This document shows, in pieces, positions 13,101-23,843 of a DNA stretch of 64,000 nt. Every line of letters starts with the position of its first letter. Position 1 is the first letter of the stretch. The notes under the pieces are model-generated. The model was not told where the DNA came from. It did not search any database and saw only the letters and a program-made list of their open reading frames with translations. A program made the translations under genes and the position numbers. Origin of the DNA: Eucalyptus grandis (Eukaryota > Streptophyta > Magnoliopsida > Myrtales > Myrtaceae); the NCBI RefSeq assembly GCF_016545825.1, contig NC_052616.1, positions 11,284,001-11,348,000 on the forward strand, in the 5' to 3' direction.

Positions 13101-14545
13101 TTACAAGTTGGAATATGTCTTCATGAGTGATATGCCACTGACTTTGATAGAATAGGCCACTTAGACCATCTAGTCCTGGGGCTTTAGTTGCTCCCATATG
13201 AAAAACAGCTTGCTGCACTTCTTCCTTTGTGACTGGTCTTATAAGCGCCTCATTCATTTCCTCAATTACCGTGCGTGGACATTGTTCTAGGACTGGTTGA
13301 TAGTGTCGATGCCCCACAGATTGGTATAGATTCTTGTAGTAAGTTGTGATGTGTTGTTTGATAACTTGAGGCTCACGGCTCCACACATTCTCATCAAGTT
13401 TGAGCATGTTGATTTTATTTCTTTGTCACCTCTGAATGGTTGTTGCATGGAAGACTTTCGAGTTCCAATCACCCCAGTTCAGCCAATTAATTCTGGATCT
13501 GATGCCCCAATACATTTCTTCTTGGCGCCATAACGTGCCAATTTTCTCAGTTAAATTGTAGTATTCCTCACCCATATTTGTCTGGTTCTCCCTGTTCATT
13601 ATCTGGATGAGCTGGTTTCTGAGCTGATCAATCTGTTTTGATGCATTTTTAAAGGATCTCTTGCTCCAATTCCTCAAATCTTGAGTTACTTTCTTTGTTT
13701 TCCTTACCAGGTTTTGGTGCTGCCCGTTTACTGCCTTCCAAGCCTGATCTACTACAGCTACACACTCAGGATGATCTACCCAGTAAGGCTCAAATTTGAA
13801 CAATTTTTGTCTTTTCTGCACAACTGAATTTAAACAAAGCATTAGAGGACCATGATCAGAACCTATTGTTGGATATACAAAAGCTTCTGCATTAGGAAAT
13901 AGGAGCCTCCATTCTAGGTTGCAAAATGCTCGATTAAGCCTCTCCTTGACTAATTCCTCACCTTCCCTGTTATTTGTCCACGTGAATGCACACCCCTTAC
14001 TTTCAATGTCTATTAAAGAGCATGAGTCAACAAACTCTCGAAACGCTGTCATTCGGAACCTTTCCACTGATCTTCGACCCACCTTCTCCCAATGGTATAA
14101 TACCTCATTGAAATCTCCTATGCATAGCCAAGGTTGTGAGGTGTTTCCATTTCTTGCTCGAAGATAGTTCCAAAGAGAAACTCTTTCTTGGAAAGTTGTT
14201 GACGCGTACAAAGACATCGGGGGTCTTCATTTTAATTCCATTTCCAGCATCTCAGCATGAAATTTCGATCATCTCGTGGCAGCTATACTCACAGAGATTT
14301 GCACCGACTCATCCCATAAGAGCACTAGTCCTCCCGCAATGCCGATAGGGTTAATAGCAAACATAGAAGTAAATCCTAGTCTTTTTTTTTTTTTTTTTTT
14401 TTTTTATATTTTCCACCACCTGGTATTGATTCTTTGTTTCCATAAGAAAAACCAGATTAGGTCTCTCACGAGCCACTAAGGCTCGTAGGTGTTGGACTGT
14501 CAAGGGAGAGCCTAGACCTTGACAGTTCTAGCTTAACACTCTCAT
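10157..14545 (-). pseudogene. LINE ORF2: endonuclease, reverse transcriptase, RNase H
   Basis: Domains on the minus strand in order. AP endonuclease-like domain (14,217-13,426; GDFNEVL and SDHGPL). Reverse transcriptase (13,407-13,018 and 12,801-12,166; RQGDPLSPYLF and the catalytic FADD). A connecting region (11,899-11,225). A zinc-finger region of the reverse transcriptase family, zf-RVT (11,113-10,640; CPLCREHPESSEHLF). RNase H (10,588-10,157; ending ESNRAADWIAKSHH). The likely start at 14,545 reads MRVLS and then a stop where plant LINEs usually have a tryptophan, followed by NCQGLGSPLTVQ in the same frame. An A-run (T's at 14,381-14,405), several frameshifts and the SINE at 11,907-12,124 further disrupt it. 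Not functional as read. Confidence 0.85.
11907..12124 (-). mobile_element. tRNA-derived SINE inserted in LINE ORF2
   Basis: Flanked by identical 16-bp target duplications, aacaaccatttttatt, at 11,891-11,906 and 12,125-12,140. On the minus strand it begins at 12,124 with a tRNA-like head (A-box-like TGGCCGCACGGTTAAGG, B-box-like GTTCGAGAC). It ends with caccaaaaaaaaataataaa. If the SINE and one target copy are ignored, the LINE reading goes from KEVLIKMVV directly into VQALPQYAM, which confirms the insertion point. The perfect duplication implies a younger event than the LINE. A truncated relative is at 29,782-29,848. Confidence 0.9.
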
Positions 14546-15832
14546 GGCTCCTTTGGTGGCTTGTTAGGGCTAGCCACCAAAGCCCCTGCCGATTCACCTT
14601 CCCATACTTGAATGGGTGTATCCATAAGTTGGTCCAAATCCACTAGGGTTGTCAGTGAAACCCTCTTCTCATAGGGAGCAAAACATTTCAATTTTTTGGA
14701 TGTTGGTTTTGTTGGACCAAGTTTCACTACCCCTTGAGTCGCTACACCTACATCCTGTATTTGATGTCTTTTGAAGATCTGAAGGCTGTTGTGTCCTCTT
14801 CCCTTTCTTTTGTGCAATAAGCTCTGCTGAATCTGGTTCTTCTGGTGTTGTTTGTGTCACAGGTTGATAAAGCACAAGGGCTTGACTCTCATCACAAGAA
14901 CTTTTCCTGTTTGATTCATCACAAGAGGGGATAACAGGGGTTTCGGGAACCATTTCATCTTCTATTAAGGTAAAATCAGTGTCGCCGTAAAAGGTATTCC
15001 AGCAGGGACTAAGAGTTTTCACTTCTGCCTTTAACCAAGAACCATAGCGGCCTGGTTTGTCCTGAGGAAGTCCAGATTCTTCATAGGGATATGTTGGACA
15101 ATAGTTAGCATAGTGGCCTATATAACTGCAGGAATAGCAAAAATGAAGGAGTCTCTCGTATTTAAAGTCAATCCACCAGTTGCGATCTCCCACATGAATG
15201 ATTGTTCCAGTTTTTAGGGGCTGCATTAGATTCAGCCTCACTTTTGCTTTGCCTATCTTTCGAGAATCGTTGTTCCGAGCATCAATTCTAACTTCCTCTA
15301 CCTCTCCCATTTTTCCAGCTATCATTCTAATACACTTCTCCGACATTGCAGCCCTTGGAAGACCCATCAAATGCACCCAGAACGAGCAGGAGTTGAATTC
15401 ATAACAATGCTCGGGAACGGTAAGGTCTCCTTCTTGTAGGATTAGCAGATTACTGGCGAAAGACCAAAGGCCTGTTTGGAGTATTCTCTTCTTGTCTACC
15501 TCAGATTTAAATATGAAAACAAAGAAACCCTGTTCTATCACCTCACATCTGACTTCTTCTACCTTCCAAGACTTTTTCATTGTAGCCCAGAATGTTGGAA
15601 AGTTAGCATTTGGTTTCCACAACAATTTTCCATATAATAGATGCTCATAAGCCTTTTGGTTTACCTCAGGGATGTGATTATTCAACTCCGTAATGTCATC
15701 CGCAGCCCAGAGATCTCCCATACGTTTACAGAGGGTCAACACACGGAGCTGGTTTTCATGGCTGTTGTCCATTGCTTCAGCAGGGCTTTCTAGAGAAGAG
15801 GGTTGTCGTTCATGATAAAGATGGGGTTCCAA
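14542..15832 (-). pseudogene. LINE ORF1, DUF4283 and zinc-knuckle protein
   Basis: This is the RNA-binding partner protein typical of plant L1-like elements. It starts at 15,832. The N-terminal half resembles the DUF4283 region of such proteins, and a CCHC knuckle follows at about residue 234 (C-YS-C-SYIG-H-YANY-C). The first frame runs to 14,669. A frameshift near 14,750-14,800 then moves the C-terminal part into the frame ending at 14,542. The stop overlaps the ATG of ORF2 (CATGA arrangement), a layout suited to re-initiation. The knuckle is intact, but the protein would be truncated as read. Confidence 0.8.
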
Positions 15833-16141
15833 AGATGAACAGATTTTGGTTCAGACGATGGATTTATGGGGAATGAAGGGAGCTCGTAGATTACACGATC
15901 ATTGACGACGGATCGAGTTATGACAAATTAGGGTTTGGGGAAGCAATTTGTTCGTTCATTTTTGATTGATTTTGGGTTGAAAGGAGGAAATGATTGATCA
16001 ATCCGGTGGGAAAGGGGTAGCAATATCCATTGCGAAGGCAGATTCCAAGTCTGGAAAGAAAAAAGATCTATTCCATGAAGGAAAGAGGGTGAACTCACCA
16101 TCGGCAAGAGAGGAGGCCACTATCGGGCGAGAGGAGGCGTC

Positions 16142-16455
16142 TTATGGCGGCTAACGTTAACGTGGATAATTTTTAATGATATTCTTAAAAATTTTGAATT
16201 TGTTATTCTTTTTTTTTTATTTTGTTTTCCTTTTTCATCATTCCCTTCTTTCCTTCTCCAGCCAATCACCAAGCCTCGACAATTGACCAGAGGCAATGGC
16301 CTGCATGAGGTCGTTGTCAACGCGCGATTTTCAACTAAAATTTGCTTAGATTGACTCAATTAACAAAAAGTGAAAATGTTTAAAAATCAATTGGCAAAAT
16401 TAAAAACTTAGAATTGAATTAACAAAGGTACAATGAGATTGAGAAATTCGTCATT
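16142..16455. mobile_element. Right part of the family-1 TIR element split by the LINE
   Basis: It resumes with gttaacgtggataattttta, then a pyrimidine tract, a shortened GC core, and the 'ttgactcaattaac ... attgaattaac' text typical of the right half of family 1. The terminal repeat is degenerate near 16,450. Confidence 0.55.
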
Positions 16456-17010
16456 AAAAAGTAGGGAAGCATTCCCAGTCAAGTGCAAACTATGCTAAAT
16501 CACGACCTGCACAAGCCAAAGAAGTAAAAACTTAATTGGTTTATTAGACTTGCAAAGTGTTTTATGGACCACCAGAAAATCGGGTCTCCATCTCTCCATG
16601 AACTTATGTGTATTAAATACAAAATTTCAGAAAATTTACTTCTCCGTTGGGAGCCAGTTAAGCAAGTAGACCAATTTCTGCGAAATATTGTGCAATCTAA
16701 AAATCTCTATTACTCTTGAAAGAATGACGGACCTGTCGCCATCGCATTACTTGTATGGATGATATCGATATCATGTGTTAATCTCTATATATTGTATCCC
16801 TAGAGATCTTAATTTGGTCTAAGAATTCTACAGCCGACACCATCGCATTACTCGTGAATCGCGTGAGAGCGAGAGAAAGCATAGTCTTATTTCCGAAAGC
16901 CAAAAGGATGATTCACCAAGTAATTTTTTGGCATTGCTTTATTGACTATACTTCATTTTATGTACCGCGTGGGCATTCTTTAAAACTAAGTCCCGACATT
17001 TTCCCTTGTT
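16456..17010. other. Non-coding spacer upstream of BAHD copy 3
   Basis: No frame or repeat is recognised apart from AT-rich sequence. The last part, including tttcccttgtttcccac, resembles the promoter-side text of BAHD copy 1. Confidence 0.4.
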
Positions 17011-17018
17011 TCCCACCT

Positions 17019-17024
17019 TATAAA
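17019..17024 (+). promoter_or_regulatory. TATA box of BAHD copy 3
   Basis: TATAAA in ttataaaccctaaag, 51 bases before the ATG at 17,075. The surrounding text matches the copy 1 promoter, so this remnant kept its core promoter. Confidence 0.55.
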
Positions 17025-17050
17025 CCCTAAAGCAATTCCTCGCTCTCTCT

Positions 17051-17260
17051 CGTCTCCAACCTGCCATCACGAAAATGGTTTCACCACCTATCACCTCCTC
17101 CTCCTCCTCCTCCTCCTCCTCCTTCTTCTCGTCTCCAACCTGCCATCACGAAAATGGTTTCACCACCTATCACCTTCTTCTTTCAATGGAACTCTTCTTC
17201 TTCTTCTTCTCGTCTCCAACCTGCCATCACGAAAATGGTTTCACCACCTATCACCTTCTT
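17051..17260 (+). repeat. Triplicated ~80-bp leader of BAHD copy 3
   Basis: The words cgtctccaacctgccatcac and atggtttcaccacctatcac occur three times, with starts near 17,051, 17,130 and 17,211 (periods 79 and 81). TCC/TTC runs separate them. Each unit contains the start codon, so the open frame begins with three copies of the same MVSPPIT leader joined by serines. Confidence 0.9.
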
Positions 17261-17593
17261 CTTTCAATGGAAGGCCGAGAAGACCCGGCGAGGGTTGTCA
17301 AGGAAGCGCTTGCGAAGGCGCTCGTGTACTATTACCCGTTGGCCGGGCGGACCTGGGAAGGGCCGGACTGCAAGCTCGGGGTGGACTGTACCGGCGAGGG
17401 GATTCTGTTCGTGGAGGCTGATGCTGACGTTAGCCTCCAGGAGCTCGGCGACTCCATGAAGCCGCCATGCGGCTTTGTAAATGAGGTGTTGGGTGATGTG
17501 GCTGGGTCACGTGACATCATTGGGTGCCCTTTATTGTCGGTCCAGGCAAAGTATCGTGTAAAATGGACGATATGTGATGCGACTAACAAATGA
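17075..17593 (+). pseudogene. BAHD acyltransferase copy 3, exon-1 remnant
   Basis: An open frame of 172 codons. The N-terminal third is the serine-rich triplicated leader. From GREDPARVV onward it matches BAHD exon 1 of copies 1 and 2 (for example YYYPLAGR and [16 protein letters not shown]). The normal N-terminal segment with ELISPSQ and the DDQEGLRF motif is missing. At the exon 1 / intron boundary the donor is GC instead of GT (ccag|gcaaag). No exon 2 follows, so both the HxxxD and DFGWG motifs are absent and no catalysis is expected. It could still be transcribed from its TATA box. Confidence 0.85.
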
Positions 17594-17599
17594 AAAAAA

Positions 17600-18145
17600 A
17601 AGAAGAGTTCGGAAATTCAAAGAGTATGGTTATAACTTTTTTTTTTTGTACTTTTCCAAATTATGATCAAGTAAAATAAACCTTTCAATTGTACTAATAT
17701 AAATTTCATTTGTTTTTCGATGTTCAGTTGAATCCTAAAAATGAAGCGTTTGCATTTTTTGCTATTGGATAAAGAAAATTGTTAGAAACCAATTTTTCAA
17801 TAATTTTTTATTTTTTATTTTAATTTTATTCTAATTTTTTTAGAAACCGATTTTTAAATTATTTTTAATTTTAGTTTTTATTTTCTTTCTTTTTTATATT
17901 CTTCTTCTTCTTCTTCGCCGGTCACTAGCCATGGTGACAACTAGTGACCAATTGAGCTCGCCGCCGCCAAAGGCTCGTGCTCACTTGGCTCACCGATTTG
18001 GCGAGCGGCAAGATTGCTAAATGTAGGCGAGCCTTGAGCTCACCAAGTCAATTGCCGGTTGTCGTTGTGGCCAATGACTCGCCAAGATAGAAGTTTAAAA
18101 TAACAAGAAAAAGAAAATAATTAAAAATGAAAAAAGAAAGATGGA
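17600..18145. mobile_element. Fragment of a GC-core TIR element (family 1 type)
   Basis: A T-rich and CTT-rich tract (to about 17,915) precedes a GC-rich core with gctcgcc/ggcgagc words (17,916-18,085). An A/G-rich tract (18,095-18,145) follows. This is the same three-part plan as the elements at 4.2, 42.6 and 56.1 kb. Ends are not resolved. Confidence 0.4.
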
Positions 18146-18364
18146 AAGGTTAACATGTGAGATAAGAGAAAATGAATGAGGAAATGTTTTTCTCATCTTG
18201 GAAAGTGGAAAAAAATTTCCCTATTTTAGAAGACTTTTTTTTGCATACGGAAAATATCTTCCTCAACCAGTTTATTTTCCATATGGAAAATCTGGAAAAT
18301 ATTTTCTTGGAAATTGTTTTAAGCAAAGAAGCCTTAATCATAAGCTTTTTCACATTCCGCAATT
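18146..18364. repeat. AT-rich short inverted-repeat block
   Basis: It is full of ggaaaat / attttcc words on both strands (for example ttttccatatggaaaatctg). Similar frames on both strands give low-complexity translations, so no gene is called. It is probably a small DNA-transposon remnant. Confidence 0.35.
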
Positions 18365-18965
18365 GAATACATTTGGCCAATTCTAGCTGAAAATCACTAA
18401 AGTTGACGTGTGGTATAACAGTGCGACGTAAACATTTTTTAATAATATTTTAATAAAATTTTAAATTATTATTTTTTTAAATTTTCTTTCTTTCATTATT
18501 TTTTCCTTTCATTTTGGCTTGGGCGAGCACCCGCAAATCCTTACCAGCCGCTAGTGAGGTCACCTCGCCTAAAGCTAGTAGGGCCATGAAGGCTCTAAGG
18601 GCGCTTGCTTAGATCTAGTGAGGCCTTTGTACCCTTGCCCTCGGTCCCGCCGGCTTTGGGTGAGGCGGTCATCGCCCAAATCTAGCGAGGGTTGCGACTC
18701 TCAAGTTAAGTCTTTGCTAGCCAAAACATTTTATTTTTGATCAAATTGAAAGGAAAAAATTATAAAAAATTTAATATCATTAAAAAAAATATATCCATGC
18801 CAACGTTAGCTGTATCACGAGGATAGTCGCCATCCACATCAACGATTAATGGTCAAAATTATTAGGATTGACTCAATTGACAAATTGTAAAAATATTTAG
18901 AACTAAATTGATACAATTAAAAGTTTAGGATTGAATAAATTTTAAAAAAATTTCAGTGCTTTCCC
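18365..18965. mobile_element. Family-1 TIR element, partly degraded
   Basis: The left half has 'tttggccaattctagctgaaaa'. A pyrimidine tract and a GC core (18,520-18,715) follow. The right half, with aggattgactcaattgac and gtttaggattgaat, ends gtgctttcccc at about 18,965, consistent with an inverted GGGGAAAG terminus. Confidence 0.5.
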
Positions 18966-19065
18966 CATCATAACTTAGGCATGTTGCGATATGTAACTTG
19001 TTTAAAGCATTGCACTATTTAAAAACATATCTCGTGTAGATATCGTAAATTGATAGAACTTCAAG

Positions 19066-19118
19066 ATATGTGTGTGTGTGTGCGCACGCGTGCATGCGTG
19101 CGTGTGTGTATGTGCAGG
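19066..19118. repeat. Degenerate (TG)n microsatellite
   Basis: A run of tgtgtg, gcgcacgcgtgcatgcgtgcg and gtgtgtatgtg. The alternating purine-pyrimidine sequence could adopt Z-form DNA. Confidence 0.8.
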
Positions 19119-19149
19119 CGCCGCGCGTGTAGATATAGATATAGAGAGA

Positions 19150-19344
19150 GAGCTGGCAAAATGGGTCATAAACTCATATTATGACTCATTTTTAGTTAAA
19201 ATGGGTTTATATGAGTTAAGTGAAAGTTAAATTTGGATTATAAATGGGTCAAGTGAAACTTAAATATGGGTCATAAATGGGTCAAGTGAAACTTAAATGT
19301 GGGTATGAGAAAGTAAAGCACAAAAAAAGGGTCGGATTATTAGG
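19150..19344. repeat. Short tandem repeat running into the assembly gap
   Basis: It begins ctggcaaaatgggtcataaa, a start seen in plant hAT-type miniature elements (from general knowledge). It then repeats 'aatgggtcaagtgaaactta' with period about 36 until the Ns. The repeat probably caused the gap. Confidence 0.55.
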
Positions 19345-19444
19345 NNNNNNNNNNNNNNNNNNNNNNNNNNNNNNNNNNNNNNNNNNNNNNNNNNNNNNNN
19401 NNNNNNNNNNNNNNNNNNNNNNNNNNNNNNNNNNNNNNNNNNNN
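19345..19444. other. Assembly gap, 100 N
   Basis: Exactly 100 Ns, the usual placeholder for a scaffold gap of unknown size. Open frames crossing it are artefacts. Confidence 0.99.
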
Positions 19445-19825
19445 TTCAATCTTAGGATTGTTTTCTTCCAAATCATATCCACCCTCTTCCTAATTAAATT
19501 CAGTTGCTATTACTATTATAAATAAATTTTGTACAGTGCTCGTTTGTATGTCATAATTTTTTTTTTTCGACTTCATAAATTTTTTTTTGACTTCTTAAAT
19601 ATCATGACTTTCTAAAAAATAATTCACTTAAATATCACAACATTTAATTGATCACTTTAATGTCATAACATTTTTAAATTTTTTTCACAAATTGGACGTG
19701 TCATGATACTTGTGATTAACATTTTTAAAAAGTTGGAAATTTCAGGGATGAATTAAAAAATTACATGGCATTTATGTCATAGAAAAATAGAAGTTATTGC
19801 ACTTGAATGGATGCAATATGAAAAG
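19445..19825. other. AT-rich non-coding sequence
   Basis: T-rich with phrases such as 'aaatatcacaacattta' repeated loosely (19,600-19,680). No gene is seen. Confidence 0.4.
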
Positions 19826-19840
19826 ACACCCGATTGAAAA

Positions 19841-20007
19841 TCGGTAGGCAACTGTGATACTTAGGGCTTGCTCCTCATCGTTGAGATCGCAAATTGAATA
19901 TCGAAGTGTTAGCGTCTTAAGTCGTGCTAATCTCTCCTGAGATATAGGGTCGATGCTGTCCGGGTACCGAGCGCCTACTTATCAAAAAAAAAAAAAAAAA
20001 AAAAAGA
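19841..20007 (+). mobile_element. SINE with poly-A tail
   Basis: About 143 bases followed by an A-run (19,984-20,005). It is flanked by 15-bp repeats acacccgattgaaaa (19,826-19,840) and acacctgattgaaaa (20,008-20,022), which differ at one base. The head (tcggtaggcaactgtgatac) and the later gagatcgcaaattgaat are weakly A/B-box-like, so a tRNA origin is plausible but not certain. Its tail (ttatc then A's) differs from the SINE in the LINE, so it belongs to another family. Confidence 0.75.
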
Positions 20008-20492
20008 ACACCTGATTGAAAAACTATTATGGCAATTTGAATGGGCTTCGAAAGTTATAAATCTTGAGGAGGTATTTTCCTACCGGAGAGGCACTGGGGA
20101 GGTTTTAGCTCTCCGTTCGTCCTCGTCTTCTCTTCTTCTCGAGCGTTTGACTGATGATCTCTCCCTCCGGCTACGACACGATCGATCACCAGGCTTTTCT
20201 CGGTCAACGACGGTCGCCAGAGCTCGGTCGGCGCTGCCCGCCGCCATCTCTCTCGAGGTTCCTCCTCTGCTCGGTCTTCTCTCCTCAAACACGTACATGA
20301 AAGGCACGAATTGTACATACCCATATGAATTCACGTACAGAGAGGGAAGAAAGATTCGAACTTTGCGAGTTTTGCAGCGAATTTGATGCTTTGCGTTAGT
20401 GGGTTTGGGAATTCGGCAGCGATTGGGATGGTAGATTGAGAATTTCTGCTTCTGGGTTTTTAGCGTTTTAGTCTCTCAGTCGCTCTGCTTTG

Positions 20493-21988
20493 ATGGAAGC
20501 CATGGCCGAACATCTGGGTCGGTCGGGGCTTAGATACCCGCCTAAAAGCGTACCGTCTTCTCAACTTTTGACGAACCACGCCAGCTTGAGACTGCTGCCC
20601 AACTTGCAGCCCCTTCAGTTCCCCTCCCATGTCCATGCCAATGACATCTCCCCGTTGGCGAAGACCGTGTGCGATATCCTTGCGCGGGCGTCGCCCGAGG
20701 AGATCGAGGCCTCGCTCGACTCCACCGAGATCCCTGCGAACCCGATCCTTGTGGAAGAAGTCCTTAAGTATTCATACAATTACCCCACTTCGGCCGTGAA
20801 GTTCTTCCGGTGGGCCGGCCAGAAGCACAAGCACTCTGCGATCGCGTGGAACCTCATGGTCGACTTGCTCGGCAAGAACCAGGCGTTTGAGCAAATGTGG
20901 GATGCTATACGCTCCATGAAGCGAGAGGGTGCGCTGTCGATGGCGACATTTGCGTCAGTTTTCTCGAGCTACTGCAGTGCTGGTCGGGTCAACGAGGCGG
21001 TCATGAGCTTTGATGTGATGGACCAGTATGGGGTTGAACAGGATACTGTGGCAGTTAACTCGATATTGAGCGCTATTTGTGCTGAGGACATGCAGATGAT
21101 GAGGGCATTGGAGGTTTATGATAAGATCAAGGGGAAGATACCCCCAGATGGGGATACATTTGCAATTCTGCTTGAAGGATGGGAGAAGGAGGAAATGTGG
21201 ACAAGGCCAAGAACACTTTTGGGGGAAATGGTTGCCCGCATCGGATGGAGTTCGCAGAATATGTCGGCTTATGATGCTTTCTTGACTACTCTGGTTCGTG
21301 GGTCGCATGCTGAGGAGGCCATCAAATTTCTCCAGGTGATGAAGGGAAAAACTGCTTGCCAGGTTTGAAATTTTTCTCCACTGCCCTTGATATTCTTAGC
21401 AAGAGTGATGATTTGCACAACTGTATCCTATTGTGGGATATCATGGTCAGTAGTGGGTTGATGCCTAGCTTGTTCATGTACAACCAAATGATCGGTCTGC
21501 TGTGCAAAAATGATGACACTGACAATGCATTCAGGCTGCTAGATGAGATGGTGTTTCATGGTGCTTTCCTGATTCCTTGACATATAACATGATTTTTGAA
21601 TGTCTTGTTAAAAACAAGAAGGTCCGTGAAGCAGCCAAATTTTTTGTTGAGATGATCAAGAATGAGTTGCCACCAACTCATTCTAATTGTTCCATGGCCA
21701 TATCTATGTTTTTCAACGGCGACGATCCTGAGACAGGTGTCGATATATGGAACTACATGATTGACAACTGCTTCTTGCATCTTGATGCAAGTGCAAATGC
21801 CTTGCTTCTTGGCCTCTGCACTTTGGGTAGGTTCTCAGAGTTGAGGAAATTTGCAGAAGACATGTTTGATCGGAAGAATTAACATCTATGAATCAACGAG
21901 GGAAAAGTTGATGGATGCCTTGTATAAGGCGGAAAGGAGGAGTGCAAGGGACACATACGATTTCCTTTCAAGGAGATGGAGAGCTTGA
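20493..21988 (+). CDS. P-class pentatricopeptide repeat protein, frame broken by single-base indels
   Basis: PPR proteins bind organellar RNA through helical repeats of about 35 residues. The gene is intronless, about 498 codons if frames are followed. It starts MEAMAEHLG at 20,493. Repeat-like segments include AIAWNLMVDLLGKNQAFEQM, TVAVNSILSAICAED and FMYNQMIGLLCKND. The frame shifts near 21,350 (frame 1 ends at 21,368, and GLKFFSTALDIL continues in another frame), near 21,570 (TYNMIFECLVKNKK continues) and near 21,877 (INIYESTREKLMDALY continues, stop 21,986-21,988). A compensating pair near 21,188 and 21,222 scrambles a short stretch (MWTRPRTLL). All five are one-base changes in or beside short homopolymer runs, while the surrounding protein looks conserved. 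A functional gene with sequence errors is more likely than an old pseudogene. An organelle target is expected from the family, but no transit peptide is provable. Confidence 0.85.
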
Positions 21989-23536
21989 AGTTATCCCCAG
22001 ACAAGCTTCACTTTCAGAACACTCTCATGTTTATATCTAGTTTTTCCGTCTATTTTTTGAAGTCCAAAGAATTGGATTAGTTGGAGTAAATAACAATTTC
22101 TTGATGTGAGCACTCTCTCTCTCTCTCTCTCTCTCTCCGGCATTTTGCTGTTTACTTTTGCATTTTTGGTTGTTTTATTCCTCAACTAATTGCATAGCTT
22201 CTGATAATTCGTTCTGCAAATCTTGTATTCATTCTTTACCTTGTGAAGGGAGCTTCGATGTCCCTATTTTTGAATATTTGGTTTAAAGGAAGTATTATTA
22301 TTGGGGAGTGCTGTTGTGCAAAAGAGCCAGGGAGATGGCAGACCGTCTCCCTACTTCACTGGTAGGTTGCTTGGGACCTCATGTTCCATATCTCTTCAAA
22401 GAGTCTTCCGTGGCTTATGCCGCGAACTGTCATTGGCTTTTCTTGATTCCTAGAATGTGGAAGTTTCATACAATTATAAGGAACTTTCAAACATGGCACA
22501 ACTACACATCTTTTTGACCAATTGGTTGAAAAGGGATGCACAAGCTTGACCTCAAAAGTAATTCTCTGATGTCAAGCCGAAGTGTATTCTGGCATCTACT
22601 GGTGAATTGTCCTAGCTTTTGACATTTCACCTTTGCCTGCAGTCCCTCTCCCTCTTGCCATTGTGTCTCTTTGTTCTTTTCCTCTCCTTTTCTTTGCCCT
22701 TTCATCTCTCCATCTCATTTAAAAGTACATCGTGTACTTCTCTCTAAAACAATTCTGCTAAAATAGAAAGTCTTATAGTTGTTTAGCATATTCTCCCAGT
22801 CGCCATGCTCTTTGAAGCGCTGCTTCATTAGTTATAATTCTGTTCCTTTCCATCTTTTCTGGACTTTTGGGTCTCTTGGGAACATATCTTTGGTTTGGTT
22901 TCTCATTTCCTACATTGCTTTTCTGCATACTCCTGGAGTCCGGAGATTGTGAAGTACATATCGTTTCCCTTATGATGGAGCATGGTGTCAAGACATTTCT
23001 ATTAAAGAAATTGACATTATTGCCTTGCTTGATTGGACATGCGCCTTTTTTGGCACTTGAAATTGAATATCTATCTACCATTTTCCTGGTTATGGTGCTT
23101 ACTGCTTGGGTTATTGGCCAATGAAGATATGGACTTTAAAGCTTGAACTGCTGATTTACGGTTTGCTCCTCGGAATCATTTTGCTACAAAGTCCAGTTCT
23201 GCTTTTCATCTTCTCGAAATGCATTTGTTATGTAGAGCTATGATAAGTGAACTATTGGTTGCTCTCATGATTAATTTTCATGATTGCGAAGTCAAGTGTG
23301 AAATCCTGAACTGCCATCTACTGTCTTGCCCCTGCCTTTTGATGTTGGTAATAAACAGAATGTTTAATTTAATCTGGCCATAAAGAGACTTCCTTCATGT
23401 TTCCTCTCACATAAGTAGAGGGCCATCCACCTTAACTTTAATAACCAATTTGGTGGTGTGGCTGTGAGGGCAATAACCTATAATTTCTTTGTCAACAACC
23501 AAAAATAATCAACTTTTAAGACAAGTCCTTGTTACC
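21989..23536. other. Non-coding 3' flank of the PPR gene
   Basis: Short frames on both strands show no recognisable domains. It includes a (CT)n run at 22,111-22,137. Confidence 0.45.
22111..22137. repeat. (CT)n microsatellite
   Basis: A CT run of about 13 units. Confidence 0.9.
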
Positions 23537-23843
23537 AGGCATGGTGGCTTAAATATATAGGCTAATACTCCATATGTGAGGTCATGAGTTCGACTCCACT
23601 TGCAGTAATGGTGCATGTATCTCACTTTGGTGAATGGATTCCGGTCCTCTAGCACCTTGGAGAGCTTTGTCGATGGGCAGGCCTACTTCAGACTGATGGT
23701 GGCAGGTGCTGCTTAGTGACAATTTCGCCACCATCTAAATTCAAACATTTACTAGTAAGTATGTGACTCTACTGACAGCAGCTAGAGGATTAGCTATGTT
23801 GGTTGCCCTCCTCGCCCTCTCTATTTCAATGTATATAAAAAAA
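23537..23843 (+). mobile_element. tRNA-derived SINE-like element
   Basis: The head reads ggcatggtggcttaaatata (A-box region) and, about 40 bases later, gagttcgactcc, a good B box (GTTCGANTCC form). The body is unrelated to a tRNA. The 3' end is a short tatataaaaaaa. No clear target duplication is visible, so the boundaries are approximate. Confidence 0.6.

Larger units (their letters stand above)
10113..16139 (-). mobile_element. LINE (L1-like non-LTR retrotransposon), near full length, degenerate
   Basis: About 6.0 kb on the minus strand. It has a 5' leader (above 15,832), ORF1, ORF2 and a 3' oligo-A tail (T15 on the plus strand at 10,114-10,128). Related flanks tcttacatggcagccaac (10,095-10,112) and tcttatggcggctaac (16,140-16,155) look like a decayed target duplication. 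Both ORFs are broken by stops and frameshifts, and ORF2 also by a SINE. The 3' end reads TTCGACC then A's, as in the LINE fragment ending at 34,183. The element sits inside a small TIR element. Confidence 0.85.

Noticed and set aside
19277..19525. Frames crossing the N run
   Set aside because: They are open only because Ns are untranslated.
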